From contig NZ_LKHV02000001.1 in assembly GCF_001431315.2 (NCBI RefSeq), positions 558,001-622,000 of the forward strand: a stretch of DNA of 64,000 nucleotides. Direction: 5' to 3'. Positions within the stretch are counted from its first letter, which is position 1. Each line of letters begins with the position of its first letter. Source of the DNA: Candidatus Berkiella cookevillensis. Its GTDB lineage: Bacteria; Pseudomonadota; Gammaproteobacteria; Berkiellales; Berkiellaceae. The position numbers and the translations under genes are program-made. Under the pieces are notes generated by a model. The model was not told the DNA's origin. It saw only the letters and a list, made by a program, of their open reading frames with translations, and did no database searches. Shown here one piece after another: positions 36,255 through 45,051 of this stretch.

Positions 36255-36296
36255 ATGGCCAGAACAACAAAACCTTTAACCAATACCGAAGTTAAA
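36255..36296 (+). pseudogene. N-terminal fragment of a P4-type integrase
   Basis: Fourteen codons, MARTTKPLTNTEVK, match the standard N-terminus of P4-family integrases, about 50 bases after the att repeat, which is the usual int position and direction. The ISL3 end follows immediately, so the gene is cut off. Too short for certainty, but position and sequence agree. Confidence 0.72.
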
Positions 36297-36297
36297 G

Positions 36298-36398
36298 GGG
36301 CATCCCTACTTTAGGGGGCACTTTAGTTTATGGACGTAGCACTTTAACTCTTAATCTATAATTCTCAAAATGTCTAAAGCCATATGCCTTCTTTGAAT
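36298..36398 (-). mobile_element. ISL3-family end fragment
   Basis: About 100 bp match the left end of the 17434 copy (GGGCATCCCTACTTTAGGGG onward, including the transposase C-terminus coding bases) and then stop at about 36398. No right end is found before the IS3 element at 36471. Confidence 0.85.
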
Positions 36399-36533
36399 GC
36401 TGATTTTTCAGTAGGGTACAAAACCGTCACATCTAAGGAGGGGCTAGTTATTTTCAAATTTACGACTCTCTGATCTGATCCCCTGACTGTGGACACCTAA
36501 TTTGATAAACTAAATATCAGTTAGGAGACGTGT

Positions 36534-36848
36534 ATGTCCAAGTATAAGAAGTATGATAAGTCATTTAAGCAAAGAGCAGTGCAGCTAGCACTGACCTCCG
36601 AACAACCCACCTCAAAGACAGCGAAAGATCTCGGCATTCTTGAGTCAACGCTTTATAACTGGATATCCAAGGCTAAAAAAGACAAAAATATCCCTGAGGT
36701 CAAGGATGAAACTCCTGATTTAAAGCAACTTCATGAAGAACTGTTGAAGCTACGCAAGGAAAATGAACGCCTAAGGGATACCTGCGACATTTTAAAAAAG
36801 GCTACAGCCTACTTCGCGAACGACCCGAAGAAAGATTCAAATTCATAG
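36534..36848 (+). CDS. IS3-family transposase OrfA
   Basis: 104 residues: a helix-turn-helix (SKTAKDLGILESTLYNWISKAK) and a leucine-zipper-like helix (LKQLHEELLKLRKENERL). A slippery A6G at 36794-36800 lies near its end; a -1 shift there joins it to OrfB, as in other IS3 elements. Confidence 0.92.
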   Translation: MSKYKKYDKSFKQRAVQLALTSEQPTSKTAKDLGILESTLYNWISKAKKDKNIPEVKDETPDLKQLHEELLKLRKENERLRDTCDILKKATAYFANDPKKDSNS

Positions 36849-36877
36849 AGAAAGAACGTCATCATTATGATGTTGTT

Positions 36878-37690
36878 TTGCTCTGCGAATGTATGCAGGT
36901 CTCCCGAAGTGGGTATTATGCTTGGAAAAACCGACCAGTCGAACCTGAGTGTAATGACACTTTTATAAAAGAGAGGATGAACGCTATCTTTTTGCTGAGT
37001 CGATGTTGCTATGGCTTCAGACGCATGCAGAAAGCACTTAAAAACGAAGGTATCGATTGTAATCATAAAAAGGTAAGCCGTTTAATGAAAGAATTAAAGC
37101 TGTTCCCCAAAGTAAAGAGAAAATTCAAAGCCACAACCAACTCAAACCACAAGCTGCCAATCGAGCCAAATCGGTTAGAGCGCAAATTCTTTGCGATAAA
37201 GCCGAATATTGCCTGGGTTGGCGATATTACCTATATTTGGACTGAACAAGGTTGGCTTTATTTAGCGACAGTCATCGACCTGTGCTCACGAAAGGTCAAA
37301 GGCTGGGCCATGGGTGAGCGCATAACAGCTGACTTGGCTGTTTCTGCGTTAGAGATGGCACTAAAACAAGTTGATTGTTCTAAGGCTCTTCTATTCCATT
37401 CTGATAGAGGTGTTCAATATGCTTCCCACGCTTTTAAAGAAGTTATTAAAAATAATGGAATGGTTCACAGTATGAGTCGTAAGGCTGATTGTTGGGATAA
37501 CGCCGTTGCTGAAAGCTTCTTTGGCACTTTAAAGCAAGAGCTTGTCTATCACTGCAAATTTAAAACACGTGATGAGGCAAAATTAGCTATTTTTGATTAC
37601 ATCGAAGTGTTCTATAATCGTATCCGTTTGCACTCAACGCTGGACTATCAAACACCTGATAGTGTAGAAAGAGCCGTATTAGCTGCGTAG
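36878..37690 (+). CDS. IS3-family transposase OrfB (DDE integrase domain)
   Basis: The frame is open back to the A6G slip site, so the main product is probably the OrfAB fusion from 36534; ATG 36878 is only the first internal ATG. Catalytic residues are visible: WVGDITYIW (D), FHSDRGVQYAS (D) and AVAESFFGTLKQEL (E). Ends with the family YNRIRLHSTLDYQTP. Confidence 0.92.
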   Translation: MLCECMQVSRSGYYAWKNRPVEPECNDTFIKERMNAIFLLSRCCYGFRRMQKALKNEGIDCNHKKVSRLMKELKLFPKVKRKFKATTNSNHKLPIEPNRLERKFFAIKPNIAWVGDITYIWTEQGWLYLATVIDLCSRKVKGWAMGERITADLAVSALEMALKQVDCSKALLFHSDRGVQYASHAFKEVIKNNGMVHSMSRKADCWDNAVAESFFGTLKQELVYHCKFKTRDEAKLAIFDYIEVFYNRIRLHSTLDYQTPDSVERAVLAA

Positions 37691-37792
37691 TTCGGTGTCC
37701 ACTGAATGGGGGGCAGGTCACTCATCCTCAAAACGAATTTCTGTGATACCTAATGAATGCATGCTGTATTTCCCTAATAATGATGTATAAAC

Positions 37793-38509
37793 TTAAATCC
37801 CAAATTCTTGCTGAATGGTAACAGCGAGTTTTTCATAGGCATTGTTAAACAAAGGTTCTCCATGTGCGCTAAGAAGATGTTTGAAAGTCAGTAGTTTCAA
37901 TCCTGCAAAATCTTGGGCTTGAATGTTGCATGCTTGTTGCCATATTTTTGAAATGGTTGCCATACCCAAAAATCCTAATTTCTCATATAATTTTCCAGTT
38001 TCTTCACTAAAAAACTTATCAACCGTGATCCAATTTTTTATGCTATCGCACGTGATGAGAATGCCACCTTCTCGGTTTATATGTAGAATTGCTTCAGGGT
38101 GAATGGAGGTTTTAAAGACGAATAAAGAGCAATCTGGGAATGGCATTTTACCATTAGTGATAAGCTCGTTGTTGGTGAATTTGTTATTTTCATGTTTCAC
38201 TCCCTTCAAGGCCCATAGCTTTGCTGAATATCTATCAAGATAAAATGCATCGTGCCTACCATGAAATACCCCTATTCTAACTACGTTGGCAATGTGACCT
38301 AATTTCTCAAGTGCTGCAAGGCCCTCATCGTTTAATCTAACCGTGTTGATAAGCGTTAACTCGTTGGCATTCTTCACTACTACCATGTTGCAGCTATGCT
38401 GTAGTTTTGTGCCTTCATGGGTAGTAAGATTAGTCCCCATTACAAAAAATATATTGGGAAAAACTTCTTTAAGATCACCATGTGGCCACGCAGGAGAATA
38501 TTGAGTCAC
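37793..38509 (-). CDS. metallo-beta-lactamase-fold protein
   Basis: 238 residues resembling MBL-fold hydrolases of the DUF4336 kind: NMVVVKNANELTLINTVRL as the early strands, then IGVFHGRHDAFYLDRY with the metal-site-like H-x2-HD, and a later Cys/Asp (ITCDSIKNW) and His (KHLLSAHGEP). The canonical HxHxDH is not present in full, so the metal site may be reduced. No neighbour suggests a substrate. It lies just outside the IS3 element. Confidence 0.6.
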   Translation of the reverse strand: MTQYSPAWPHGDLKEVFPNIFFVMGTNLTTHEGTKLQHSCNMVVVKNANELTLINTVRLNDEGLAALEKLGHIANVVRIGVFHGRHDAFYLDRYSAKLWALKGVKHENNKFTNNELITNGKMPFPDCSLFVFKTSIHPEAILHINREGGILITCDSIKNWITVDKFFSEETGKLYEKLGFLGMATISKIWQQACNIQAQDFAGLKLLTFKHLLSAHGEPLFNNAYEKLAVTIQQEFGI

Positions 38510-38607
38510 TTATGTACCTTTTTGTATTGATTGCTATATTCTATACATTGTTCAAAGATTCTTAAATTTCAAACTAATCAAGGCTCTGAAAGCTTGTGCC
38601 ATTAGCT

Positions 38608-38745
38608 TCATATCGCAATCGACTCCGCCAAATTAATAAATGATATAATTTCTCTTGCAGTTTTAAGCAATGGGACATTATATTTTTCTAATAATTTATA
38701 ATGCCAATCATATTTTGCATGCGTTGCACCGACAAAAACTATCAC
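38608..38745 (-). pseudogene. possible gene remnant, 45 codons
   Basis: From GTG 38745 the frame reads VIVFVGATHAKYDWHYKLL and ends with SFINLAESIAI. It looks like real protein (alternating strand, Lys/Leu helix), but it has no clear start signal and nothing coherent upstream. It may be the tail of a lost gene. The surrounding 38510-38778 holds nothing else. Confidence 0.3.
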
Positions 38746-38778
38746 TTACTTCTGGCAGCATGCAATCAATCTCAGTAT

Positions 38779-39870
38779 TCAGTTTTGCTTTTCAATAATC
38801 AATTTATTATCAGAATTTTTCTCTACTAAAAGAGTTTTTTTATATTTACTACTTTCTTCGCATAGTAAAATAAGTTTTATCACGTTTAATGCTTCATCAG
38901 GTTGTACTGGTGAATTCACTCCATTGTTGATAGCATTCTTCAGATGCTTGAAAAATTGTATATAACAACCCTTCGAAGAAGGAACAATTTCACTGACTAC
39001 TTTTCCATTTTTTAAAGTAACTAATTTTCCATAAAACTGTTCAAATTCTTTCCCAAAATCAATATCCTCTGGTGACTTGCCTTCAATGAGCGCTTGTTCC
39101 TGTGGATCCTGACCAAATTTTATAAATGACCCAGTGGTTCCATGAATCTCATATTTAGGTCCTGGAAAAAGACAAATGGAGCTGGAGGAAAGGCGAATTT
39201 GTAATTTGTTTTCGTAAATAAATCGAATGTCAAAAAAATCAATAGCATTTGCATGACTTCTTTGAACCGCAAGTTCAGCATTAAGAAATTTTGGCATACC
39301 AAAGAGGTTCAGGGCTTGGTCAATCAGATGTGCCCCTAAATCCCACAGCGTCCCAGAGCCAACATCGTTAGACTCTTTCCAGCGATGAGGTTTGGGTTCA
39401 GGGCGATAACGATCATAACGTATGTTAAAAGAACTAATTTTTCCTAACACGCCTAAGCTAATGATATTCTTTACACTTAGAAAATCACTATCCCAACGCC
39501 GATTATGATAGATTGCCAAGATCTTATTATTTCTCTTTGCAATCTCGATCAATTCTTGTCCCTCAAGCAAAGTTAATACGAATGGTTTTTCAAGAAGTAC
39601 ATGTTTAGAGAATAATAAAGCCTTCTTAGCTAAGTGATAATGTGTTGAATTTGGTGTTGTAATGATCACTAAATCTATTTTTGACGATTCAAATAGATTG
39701 TCTATATTCTCTTGAGACACAATTTGTGCTTTGGGGAAAACTGACTTTATCTCTTCTTCCCTGGTTGAAACCACATGCGTCACTTCAAAACCAGGCACCG
39801 CTTTTAAAAAAGGGGCGTGAAATTTCGATCCTGAAAAGCCAAAACCAATGAGCGCAGTTTTAATAGCCAT
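38779..39870 (-). CDS. Gfo/Idh/MocA-family oxidoreductase
   Basis: 363 residues from ATG 39870, which begins at the Rossmann motif MAIKTALIGFGFSGSKFHAP; a frame upstream to 39930 adds 20 residues of poor character. The EKP motif (LLEKPFVLTL) and the C-terminal GTLWDLGAHLIDQ, with the conserved Asp and His, are visible. It is closest in style to YdgJ/IolW inositol or sugar dehydrogenases. The substrate is unknown. It stands alone. Confidence 0.85.
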   Translation of the reverse strand: MAIKTALIGFGFSGSKFHAPFLKAVPGFEVTHVVSTREEEIKSVFPKAQIVSQENIDNLFESSKIDLVIITTPNSTHYHLAKKALLFSKHVLLEKPFVLTLLEGQELIEIAKRNNKILAIYHNRRWDSDFLSVKNIISLGVLGKISSFNIRYDRYRPEPKPHRWKESNDVGSGTLWDLGAHLIDQALNLFGMPKFLNAELAVQRSHANAIDFFDIRFIYENKLQIRLSSSSICLFPGPKYEIHGTTGSFIKFGQDPQEQALIEGKSPEDIDFGKEFEQFYGKLVTLKNGKVVSEIVPSSKGCYIQFFKHLKNAINNGVNSPVQPDEALNVIKLILLCEESSKYKKTLLVEKNSDNKLIIEKQN

Positions 39871-40186
39871 ATATGAAATAGTCTGAGAATGAAATGACAC
39901 CAATCTAATATGAATGGAGGTATACCTCAAGTAGTCAGTTAGCTATTCTATTTGTATCAATCAATTCGTGGCTCTACCATTCATGAATTCAGCGTATTCA
40001 TATTTTAAACGGGGTTATAGAATTTTTTCACGAGACAAAGGTATTGCACAGGCTTTCTTGAACTATGTCGAAGATATAAATGGATTTTTGACTGAGTGAG
40101 AAGATGCAAGCATTAAGGTAAAAACTAATCATTTACAGAGTGGTCTTGAGACCTTAATGCCAACTGCTTTAATGGTTGAATAAATA
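39871..40186. other. intergenic gap with a 38-codon frame
   Basis: Apart from an ATG-initiated frame at 39983-40099 on the plus strand (starts MNSAYSYFKRGYRIFS, ends NGFLTE), which lacks a clear ribosome site, nothing is seen. It could be a remnant of a larger gene. Confidence 0.3.
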
Positions 40187-41140
40187 TTAATTAGGGCGAA
40201 ATTTCTTAATAGCTTCTTCCTGATCCTTTAAACGATGAACGCCGGCATAGAGTCCAGCTGCGTAAGCAGAGTAATTTTGGGGTGAATAACTTTTCCAATT
40301 CAAAAAGCTATTGAAATATCCCTTCCAATGCTTTGCATTTTGACCAACGATTAAACATTCTTTTATTGATTCATCATTAGGGATTTTGTTTTCTTTTAAT
40401 TCTTGCAGTTTATTATAGCCAACTTTAAATAAAAATCGTTCACGAAAATATGAAATAGTGGCTCCTACATTAACGCCACCGACGAAAAGAACAACAGCTG
40501 AAAGTAAGCCTTTTAGTATACCAAATCCAGGTAAAAAGAGAGTGCTTAAGCCTACTACGCCAAATACTATTCCTGTCCAAAGAGGCCAATCGAATTTATA
40601 TTTTGAAAGATATCTTTTGTTTCGATATATAATTCGCGCTAATAAATTTTCTTGTTGATGATTTAAGAAAGGTGTAGGCTTATTTATTAAGCCCCAAAAA
40701 TAACAGTCTTGCAAATGGCGACATTTTAGGAGTTCTTTTAACATAAAGGATTTTAATGTTGCAAGCTTTAGATCTGCTTCACTAACACCCTCAGAAAGTC
40801 TAAATTTTAAGAATATAATCTTTTTAGCGTTATAAAAAGCAGGATCATCAAAACGAAAGTTATTTTTACGAGTCTTTTTAGTATTATCATTGCCGTAGAA
40901 AATAACTTCTATCTGAGTATGGTCAAGAAGTGCTCGAGAGTTGCTTGTTAAATGCATATCTAATCTTTTTCTTGCCTGTTCGTCAAAGCCATTCCCAAGA
41001 TTATTTATTTTTAGCAAATTTTTATTTTCCAATAACGCATTGACTAAAGCTATTCTATCCGCAGGATTTGTTTGCGCATTGTCCTGCTCAGTAATCGTAA
41101 ATTCAGTGGTTACTCGCGCTAAATCAAGATTGAAAGGCAT
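40187..41140 (-). CDS. hypothetical two-helix membrane protein
   Basis: About 317 residues. Soluble N-terminal region of about 190 residues, two adjacent hydrophobic helices at about 195-240 (FDWPLWTGIVFGVVGLSTLF, then a Gly/Val-rich one), and a C-terminal soluble part with SYSPQNYSAYAAGLYAG. TTG 41146 is an alternative start; AGGA at 41149-41152 (complement) favours ATG 41140. No family recognised. Layout (two close helices between soluble parts) recalls membrane-inserting effectors, but that is weak. Confidence 0.5.
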   Translation of the reverse strand: MPFNLDLARVTTEFTITEQDNAQTNPADRIALVNALLENKNLLKINNLGNGFDEQARKRLDMHLTSNSRALLDHTQIEVIFYGNDNTKKTRKNNFRFDDPAFYNAKKIIFLKFRLSEGVSEADLKLATLKSFMLKELLKCRHLQDCYFWGLINKPTPFLNHQQENLLARIIYRNKRYLSKYKFDWPLWTGIVFGVVGLSTLFLPGFGILKGLLSAVVLFVGGVNVGATISYFRERFLFKVGYNKLQELKENKIPNDESIKECLIVGQNAKHWKGYFNSFLNWKSYSPQNYSAYAAGLYAGVHRLKDQEEAIKKFRPN

Positions 41141-41300
41141 TTGCAAAGTTCCTATTTTCTAATAAATATTGAGCGTTCTATGAGCTCAGAAAGACTATAG
41201 TTAGAAGCCTGTATTGTCAAGATTTATGTGTTTGATCAACCCATCCAAACCGCTTTGAGTCTGTGTTTATATTTATTAAAGGATGTAATTACTCTTTTTA

Positions 41301-41448
41301 TATACCCACAACAGATGATTCTTACCCGTAAAGGGTACAATGTCGGTTAGGCGGCAAGCGTTCGAGCAATAGGAGTGTATACAAAATACATGACTATTGT
41401 GAGATACGCGAAGCCAACAACACCGAAGAATCATCTGTGAAGGGTATA
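41301..41448. repeat. intergenic inverted-repeat element (about 150 bp)
   Basis: Left arm TATACCC-ACAACAGATGATTCTT (41301-41323) pairs with GAAGAATCATCTGT-GAAGGGTATA at 41425-41448. No coding potential inside. A MITE- or REP-like sequence within the 416-bp gap upstream of the DUF924 gene; the rest of the gap holds no gene. Confidence 0.65.
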
Positions 41449-41562
41449 TTCACGGTTATAGCTAGACTCGCTAATAAGCGAGTATTAAGAAATCCATTTA
41501 GGTATGTATTTTTGTATAATGATAGTACGGTTAAACATCAAACCTGAGGAAAAGACAAAACA

Positions 41563-42144
41563 ATGGATGAAATATTAAATTTTTGGTTCGATTATGAACA
41601 TGAAAAGGCACCTATTTATAATCGTAAAATATGGTGGGTCAAAGATCAAAAAGTAGATAATATTCTTAGGGAAAAATTTGGCTTGCTGAGGGAAAAAGCA
41701 ATAAAAGGCGAATTAGATGATTGTTTAGAATTGCCAAAAGGCACATTAGCTTATATTATTTTAATCGATCAATTTTCTCGCAATCTCTTTAGAGATACAC
41801 CGAAAATGTTTGAATATGATGCTTTAGCACTGAGCGCTGCTAAAAGAGCTTTAAAGCAGGGGCTGGATAAGACATTGACTTTAACAGAGCGGGTTTTTAT
41901 GTACTTGCCTTTAGAGCATTCTGAAAATATGAATGATCAAAATGAAAGTGTTGCTTTGTTTGAGCAGCTGTTAAATGAAACACCAGAGCAGTATAAATCT
42001 ATTGCAGCGTTATTTTTGAATTATGCTAGAGATCATCGGTTGATTATAGAAAAATTTCAGCGCTTCCCCCATCGCAATAAAACATTATCTCGTGAAAGTA
42101 CAAGCGCGGAGATTGAATTTTTAGCAAGCCATCCAGGCTATTAA
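41563..42144 (+). CDS. DUF924 family protein
   Basis: 193 residues with the family landmarks ILNFWFDYE at the start, WWVKD, GTLAYIILIDQFSRNLFRDTP, LTLTERVFMYLPLEHSE and FPHRNKTLSRESTSAE. The fold is an all-helical TPR-like bundle; no reaction is known. Length is normal. The next small gene follows by 32 bases. Confidence 0.88.
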   Translation: MDEILNFWFDYEHEKAPIYNRKIWWVKDQKVDNILREKFGLLREKAIKGELDDCLELPKGTLAYIILIDQFSRNLFRDTPKMFEYDALALSAAKRALKQGLDKTLTLTERVFMYLPLEHSENMNDQNESVALFEQLLNETPEQYKSIAALFLNYARDHRLIIEKFQRFPHRNKTLSRESTSAEIEFLASHPGY

Positions 42145-42176
42145 TACTGATGTATTACCTTAAATAAGAAGAAAAA

Positions 42177-42470
42177 ATGCAGCTATTTATTTTAACACCA
42201 TTTAATCCAAAGTGGCCCACTGCAGAATTTAAAAAATTAGATTCTATTATTGTGCGTGCTGTTTCTGAAACCAAGGCACGAGATTTAGTAAATTCGGTTA
42301 CTTTTAATAGTGAAAAATCAAAAATAGGCAAACAGATCCATAACCCTTGGAAAAATAGATCTTTCTCAAAATGTGAGATATATCAAGGTACAGATTTTAG
42401 TAAAGAAGGTAAGGCTGAGGTTTTAGCACCCCTTGAATTAAATGAATATTTTAAGAAATTGAGAAAATAG
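42177..42470 (+). CDS. hypothetical protein, 97 aa
   Basis: Small soluble basic protein, no known domain. It probably shares a transcript with the DUF924 gene. N-terminal strand (QLFILTPFNP) and a helix with KARDLVNSV suggest a compact alpha/beta fold. Confidence 0.5.
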   Translation: MQLFILTPFNPKWPTAEFKKLDSIIVRAVSETKARDLVNSVTFNSEKSKIGKQIHNPWKNRSFSKCEIYQGTDFSKEGKAEVLAPLELNEYFKKLRK

Positions 42471-42503
42471 CTTAGCTCATCTTTTTAAATTTTGGTTCTT
42501 AGA

Positions 42504-43391
42504 TTATAAGCTGCTTTTTCGCGTTTCTAAAAAATTGATCAATCGAAAGGTTAAAGATTCTTTGGCTGCATTGGGTGGGCATACCGCATAGACACCAAGT
42601 GATTGGATGGACCATGCGGGTAGTGGTTCTATGAGCAAGCCCTGACGTATATCTTCTTCGACCAGAAATGAGGGAGGGGTGGCAAGCCCTAATCCTGCAG
42701 TAGCAAATTGGCAAATAGCATCTAGATTATCAACAATCATTCTTGGTTTAAAATTGATTTGAAACTGTTTGCCTGTTTTATTGACTAAGGTTCTTTGATC
42801 GGGGCGTGTTTTAAGTCCGATCCAATCCCAATTTATAAGATCTTGGGGTTTGCGTGGATGTTTTCTGCTCTGCATGTAACTTGGTGCGACAATAAGTGTT
42901 CGTTTCATTTCAAAAAGCTTTTTCGCTTTTAATGTGTCGTTTTTTAAATCCCCAATACGTATCGCAAGATCAATACCTTCTCGAATTAAGTCTTGCTGCA
43001 GATCAGTGAAGCTAATTGATAATGTGATTTTAGGAAAAGTTTTGGCAAAAAGAGCGAGATCTTTAATCAATGAACTTCGAGTGAGAACAGCTGGCACAGT
43101 AATAATTAATTTACCAGAAGGCTCAGATGATTTTTGAGTAATGATATTAAGCCCATTCTCTGCGGCTTGTACCATTTTCTGAACAGAAAAGAATAATTGT
43201 TCACCTTCTTGGGTAAGAGAAAGACTTCGCGTAGAGCGATAAAGTAAGGTAACCCCTAATCGTTCCTCGAGTTGAGAAATGTGGTGGCTGACGACAGAGG
43301 GGGACAGCTTTAATTCTTTTGCTCCATTGCGAAAGGAGCCTGCTTCTACTGTCTTGGCAAAGATTGCAAGTGCACGTAACTCATCAATCAT
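42504..43391 (-). CDS. LysR-family transcriptional regulator
   Basis: 295 residues: N-terminal winged helix (LRALAIFAKTVEAGSFRNGAKELKLSPSVVSHHISQLEERL) and a C-terminal effector-binding domain. The sequence, with ARTVEAGSF-like start and LAIRIGDL, matches the CrfA/AaeR-like LysR group. The target genes are unknown; the divergent neighbour at 43517 is one candidate. Confidence 0.92.
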   Translation of the reverse strand: MIDELRALAIFAKTVEAGSFRNGAKELKLSPSVVSHHISQLEERLGVTLLYRSTRSLSLTQEGEQLFFSVQKMVQAAENGLNIITQKSSEPSGKLIITVPAVLTRSSLIKDLALFAKTFPKITLSISFTDLQQDLIREGIDLAIRIGDLKNDTLKAKKLFEMKRTLIVAPSYMQSRKHPRKPQDLINWDWIGLKTRPDQRTLVNKTGKQFQINFKPRMIVDNLDAICQFATAGLGLATPPSFLVEEDIRQGLLIEPLPAWSIQSLGVYAVCPPNAAKESLTFRLINFLETRKSSL

Positions 43392-43516
43392 TATTTAATC
43401 CAATCGAACAATTAGTTCTAATAATAGCATCTAATAAATTTTTATTATATATGCTACTCTGTTTTTTTTTAAAAATACCGCAATATTCAATTATTTTATA
43501 TTTGGAGATAAAAAAT

Positions 43517-43828
43517 ATGTCAAATAGAATTCAGATAGTAAATGTAGAAGATGTTCTGCCAGACATGGAACCAGCAGCGCAGCGTGAATTGTTACAATCA
43601 TTTATACCTGTGCGTAACAATAGAAGAAATATGAGAGGAGATATTGGAAATCTTCTGGAAAATCAAGAGAATGAGCAAGAAAATCAAGAAAATGTGTTAG
43701 AAAGATCTATTCCCGCGCGTTTACTTGCGTTTTTGCATTTGCGTAACCCAAATATTAGTATACATCCTCAGCCTCAAGATCCAACGCCTCGTACTAGCGC
43801 TTCAAGAGAGCGAAGAAGAAATAGATAA
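43517..43828 (+). CDS. hypothetical Asn/Arg-rich protein, 103 aa
   Basis: GGAG at 43504 selects ATG 43517 (MSNRIQIVNVEDVLP); the frame upstream is the shadow of the LysR promoter region. It has a Gln/Glu/Asn run (about 52-63) and an Arg-rich end (SRERRRNR). No known domain; low-complexity tail. A secreted or nucleic-acid-binding role cannot be shown. Confidence 0.5.
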   Translation: MSNRIQIVNVEDVLPDMEPAAQRELLQSFIPVRNNRRNMRGDIGNLLENQENEQENQENVLERSIPARLLAFLHLRNPNISIHPQPQDPTPRTSASRERRRNR

Positions 43829-43832
43829 AATA

Positions 43833-44198
43833 CAGGACAGCCACAATAAGTTGCTTGATCCGAAGATTTTAAGCTAGAATTTCTTTCAGTAACAAGGAAG
43901 TTTATTTTAGCTTATGGCCTTAGCTCGTTCAGAACAAATCGATTTAAATGCAACGCTGTATTATCACGTCATGAATCGAAGGCTTAAAAGGTACTCATTC
44001 AAATCTTAGTTCAATATTTCATCCGTTAATCGCATCATAGATTATTTACAATCAAAGTCATCAATGATGAGGCACAATTGCTAATCATTATTCAATTATT
44101 GCATTTTTTTAACTGTGGCCGTCTAATTTTCCTTTGATTTTATGTGAATTTTTAGTTTGGATGTTCTAATTTTGGATATCTTAATGATGGCTGTCCTG
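43833..44198. mobile_element. decayed element with CAGGACAGCCA ends
   Basis: 366 bp bounded by a perfect 11-bp inverted repeat, CAGGACAGCCA (43833-43843) and its complement (44188-44198). Contains the start of a Y1 transposase gene at 43914. The same end sequence occurs alone at 7372. A deleted, non-autonomous derivative of an IS200-like/REP-associated element. Confidence 0.7.
43914..44009 (+). pseudogene. Y1 (REP-associated) transposase, N-terminal fragment
   Basis: Thirty-one codons starting MALARSEQIDLNATLYYHVMN, the typical N-terminus of REP-associated tyrosine transposases, then a frameshift and stop. HUH motif and catalytic Tyr are missing. The rest of the gap to 44310 is gene-free. 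Confidence 0.75.
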
Positions 44199-44310
44199 AT
44201 TTGCAAAAGTTAACTAACTTGCTATTTTTGCGGGTTTTAAAGGCTTCACGCCACTTTTTTGCTGGCTTTAATTTGATATAATCATCTTTTTATTTGCAAT
44301 AAGCACGATC

Positions 44311-45003
44311 ATGCGTACAAAAATTATCAATAAATGTATATCTGTCTCTGTTTTTTGTTTAGCGCTCATTTCTCCAATCATGCTAAGTGCCACTTCCTTG
44401 CCTTCACCTAATGATAAAACAGCAACAGCATTAAAACCAAAATTAAATAGTGAACGTATTGAGCATTTCTTTGGTAACTATGGTGTGGAAACCATTAATG
44501 CATGTAGTGATATTTTCCCAGATAGCCGTATATCAAATTTATATTCGATGCATGATAAACAGAAAATCACGAGAACTTTTGCGGTTGTTGATTATGTTTC
44601 TCCCATTCCTGAACTATTACGTGCTGTGCATGATCAAAAGATTCAGTCTGGTGAATCTATTGGAAGAGCCTTGAAAAATGCTGGTTGGGAAATCCTAAAA
44701 ACACCTATTTATTTTGGAGAAATAAATTTATCTGCCCCTGCAATGAAATGGATGCATGAGGCAAAGAGAAGCAAAGGCACTGCCTATATCTATCAATTAT
44801 CGGTATACAACAAAGAGCATCCAAATTACATTTCATATTGCACAATTTCAGAAATATATAGTCCACAATACTTAACCAAAGAGTGGATGAAAGCACTCTA
44901 TGGAGATGAGGCGTATTTTGAACATGATGATGACGATCTTTTTGTGAAAATGACACTACAAAAAGTAGAAAATTGTTTGAATAAATTACCAATTTCAAAT
45001 TAG
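44311..45003 (+). CDS. hypothetical secreted protein, 230 aa
   Basis: Begins with a clear Sec signal peptide (MRTKIINKCISVSVFCLALI, cleavage near SATS at about 27-30). The mature part has no recognised domain; it contains two Cys and an acidic EHDDDD stretch near the end. Likely periplasmic or exported. It precedes the GTPase-like gene by 48 bases and may share its transcript. Confidence 0.65.
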   Translation: MRTKIINKCISVSVFCLALISPIMLSATSLPSPNDKTATALKPKLNSERIEHFFGNYGVETINACSDIFPDSRISNLYSMHDKQKITRTFAVVDYVSPIPELLRAVHDQKIQSGESIGRALKNAGWEILKTPIYFGEINLSAPAMKWMHEAKRSKGTAYIYQLSVYNKEHPNYISYCTISEIYSPQYLTKEWMKALYGDEAYFEHDDDDLFVKMTLQKVENCLNKLPISN

Positions 45004-45051
45004 ATGCTCCACATTGAGTAGAGAACTTTTATTGTTAACTAGGGTTATTGT

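Larger units (their letters stand above)
36471..37720 (+). mobile_element. IS3-family insertion sequence (1250 bp)
   Basis: Imperfect terminal inverted repeats beginning TGA(T/C)CTG and containing GTGGACACC, flanked by a 3-bp duplication CTC (36468-36470 and 37721-37723), the usual IS3 size. It encodes OrfA and OrfB in frames 0 and -1. It appears intact. Confidence 0.92.

Noticed and set aside
43319-43516. N-terminal extension of the gene at 43517
   Set aside because: It runs back into the LysR coding region on the other strand; the ribosome site supports the internal ATG.
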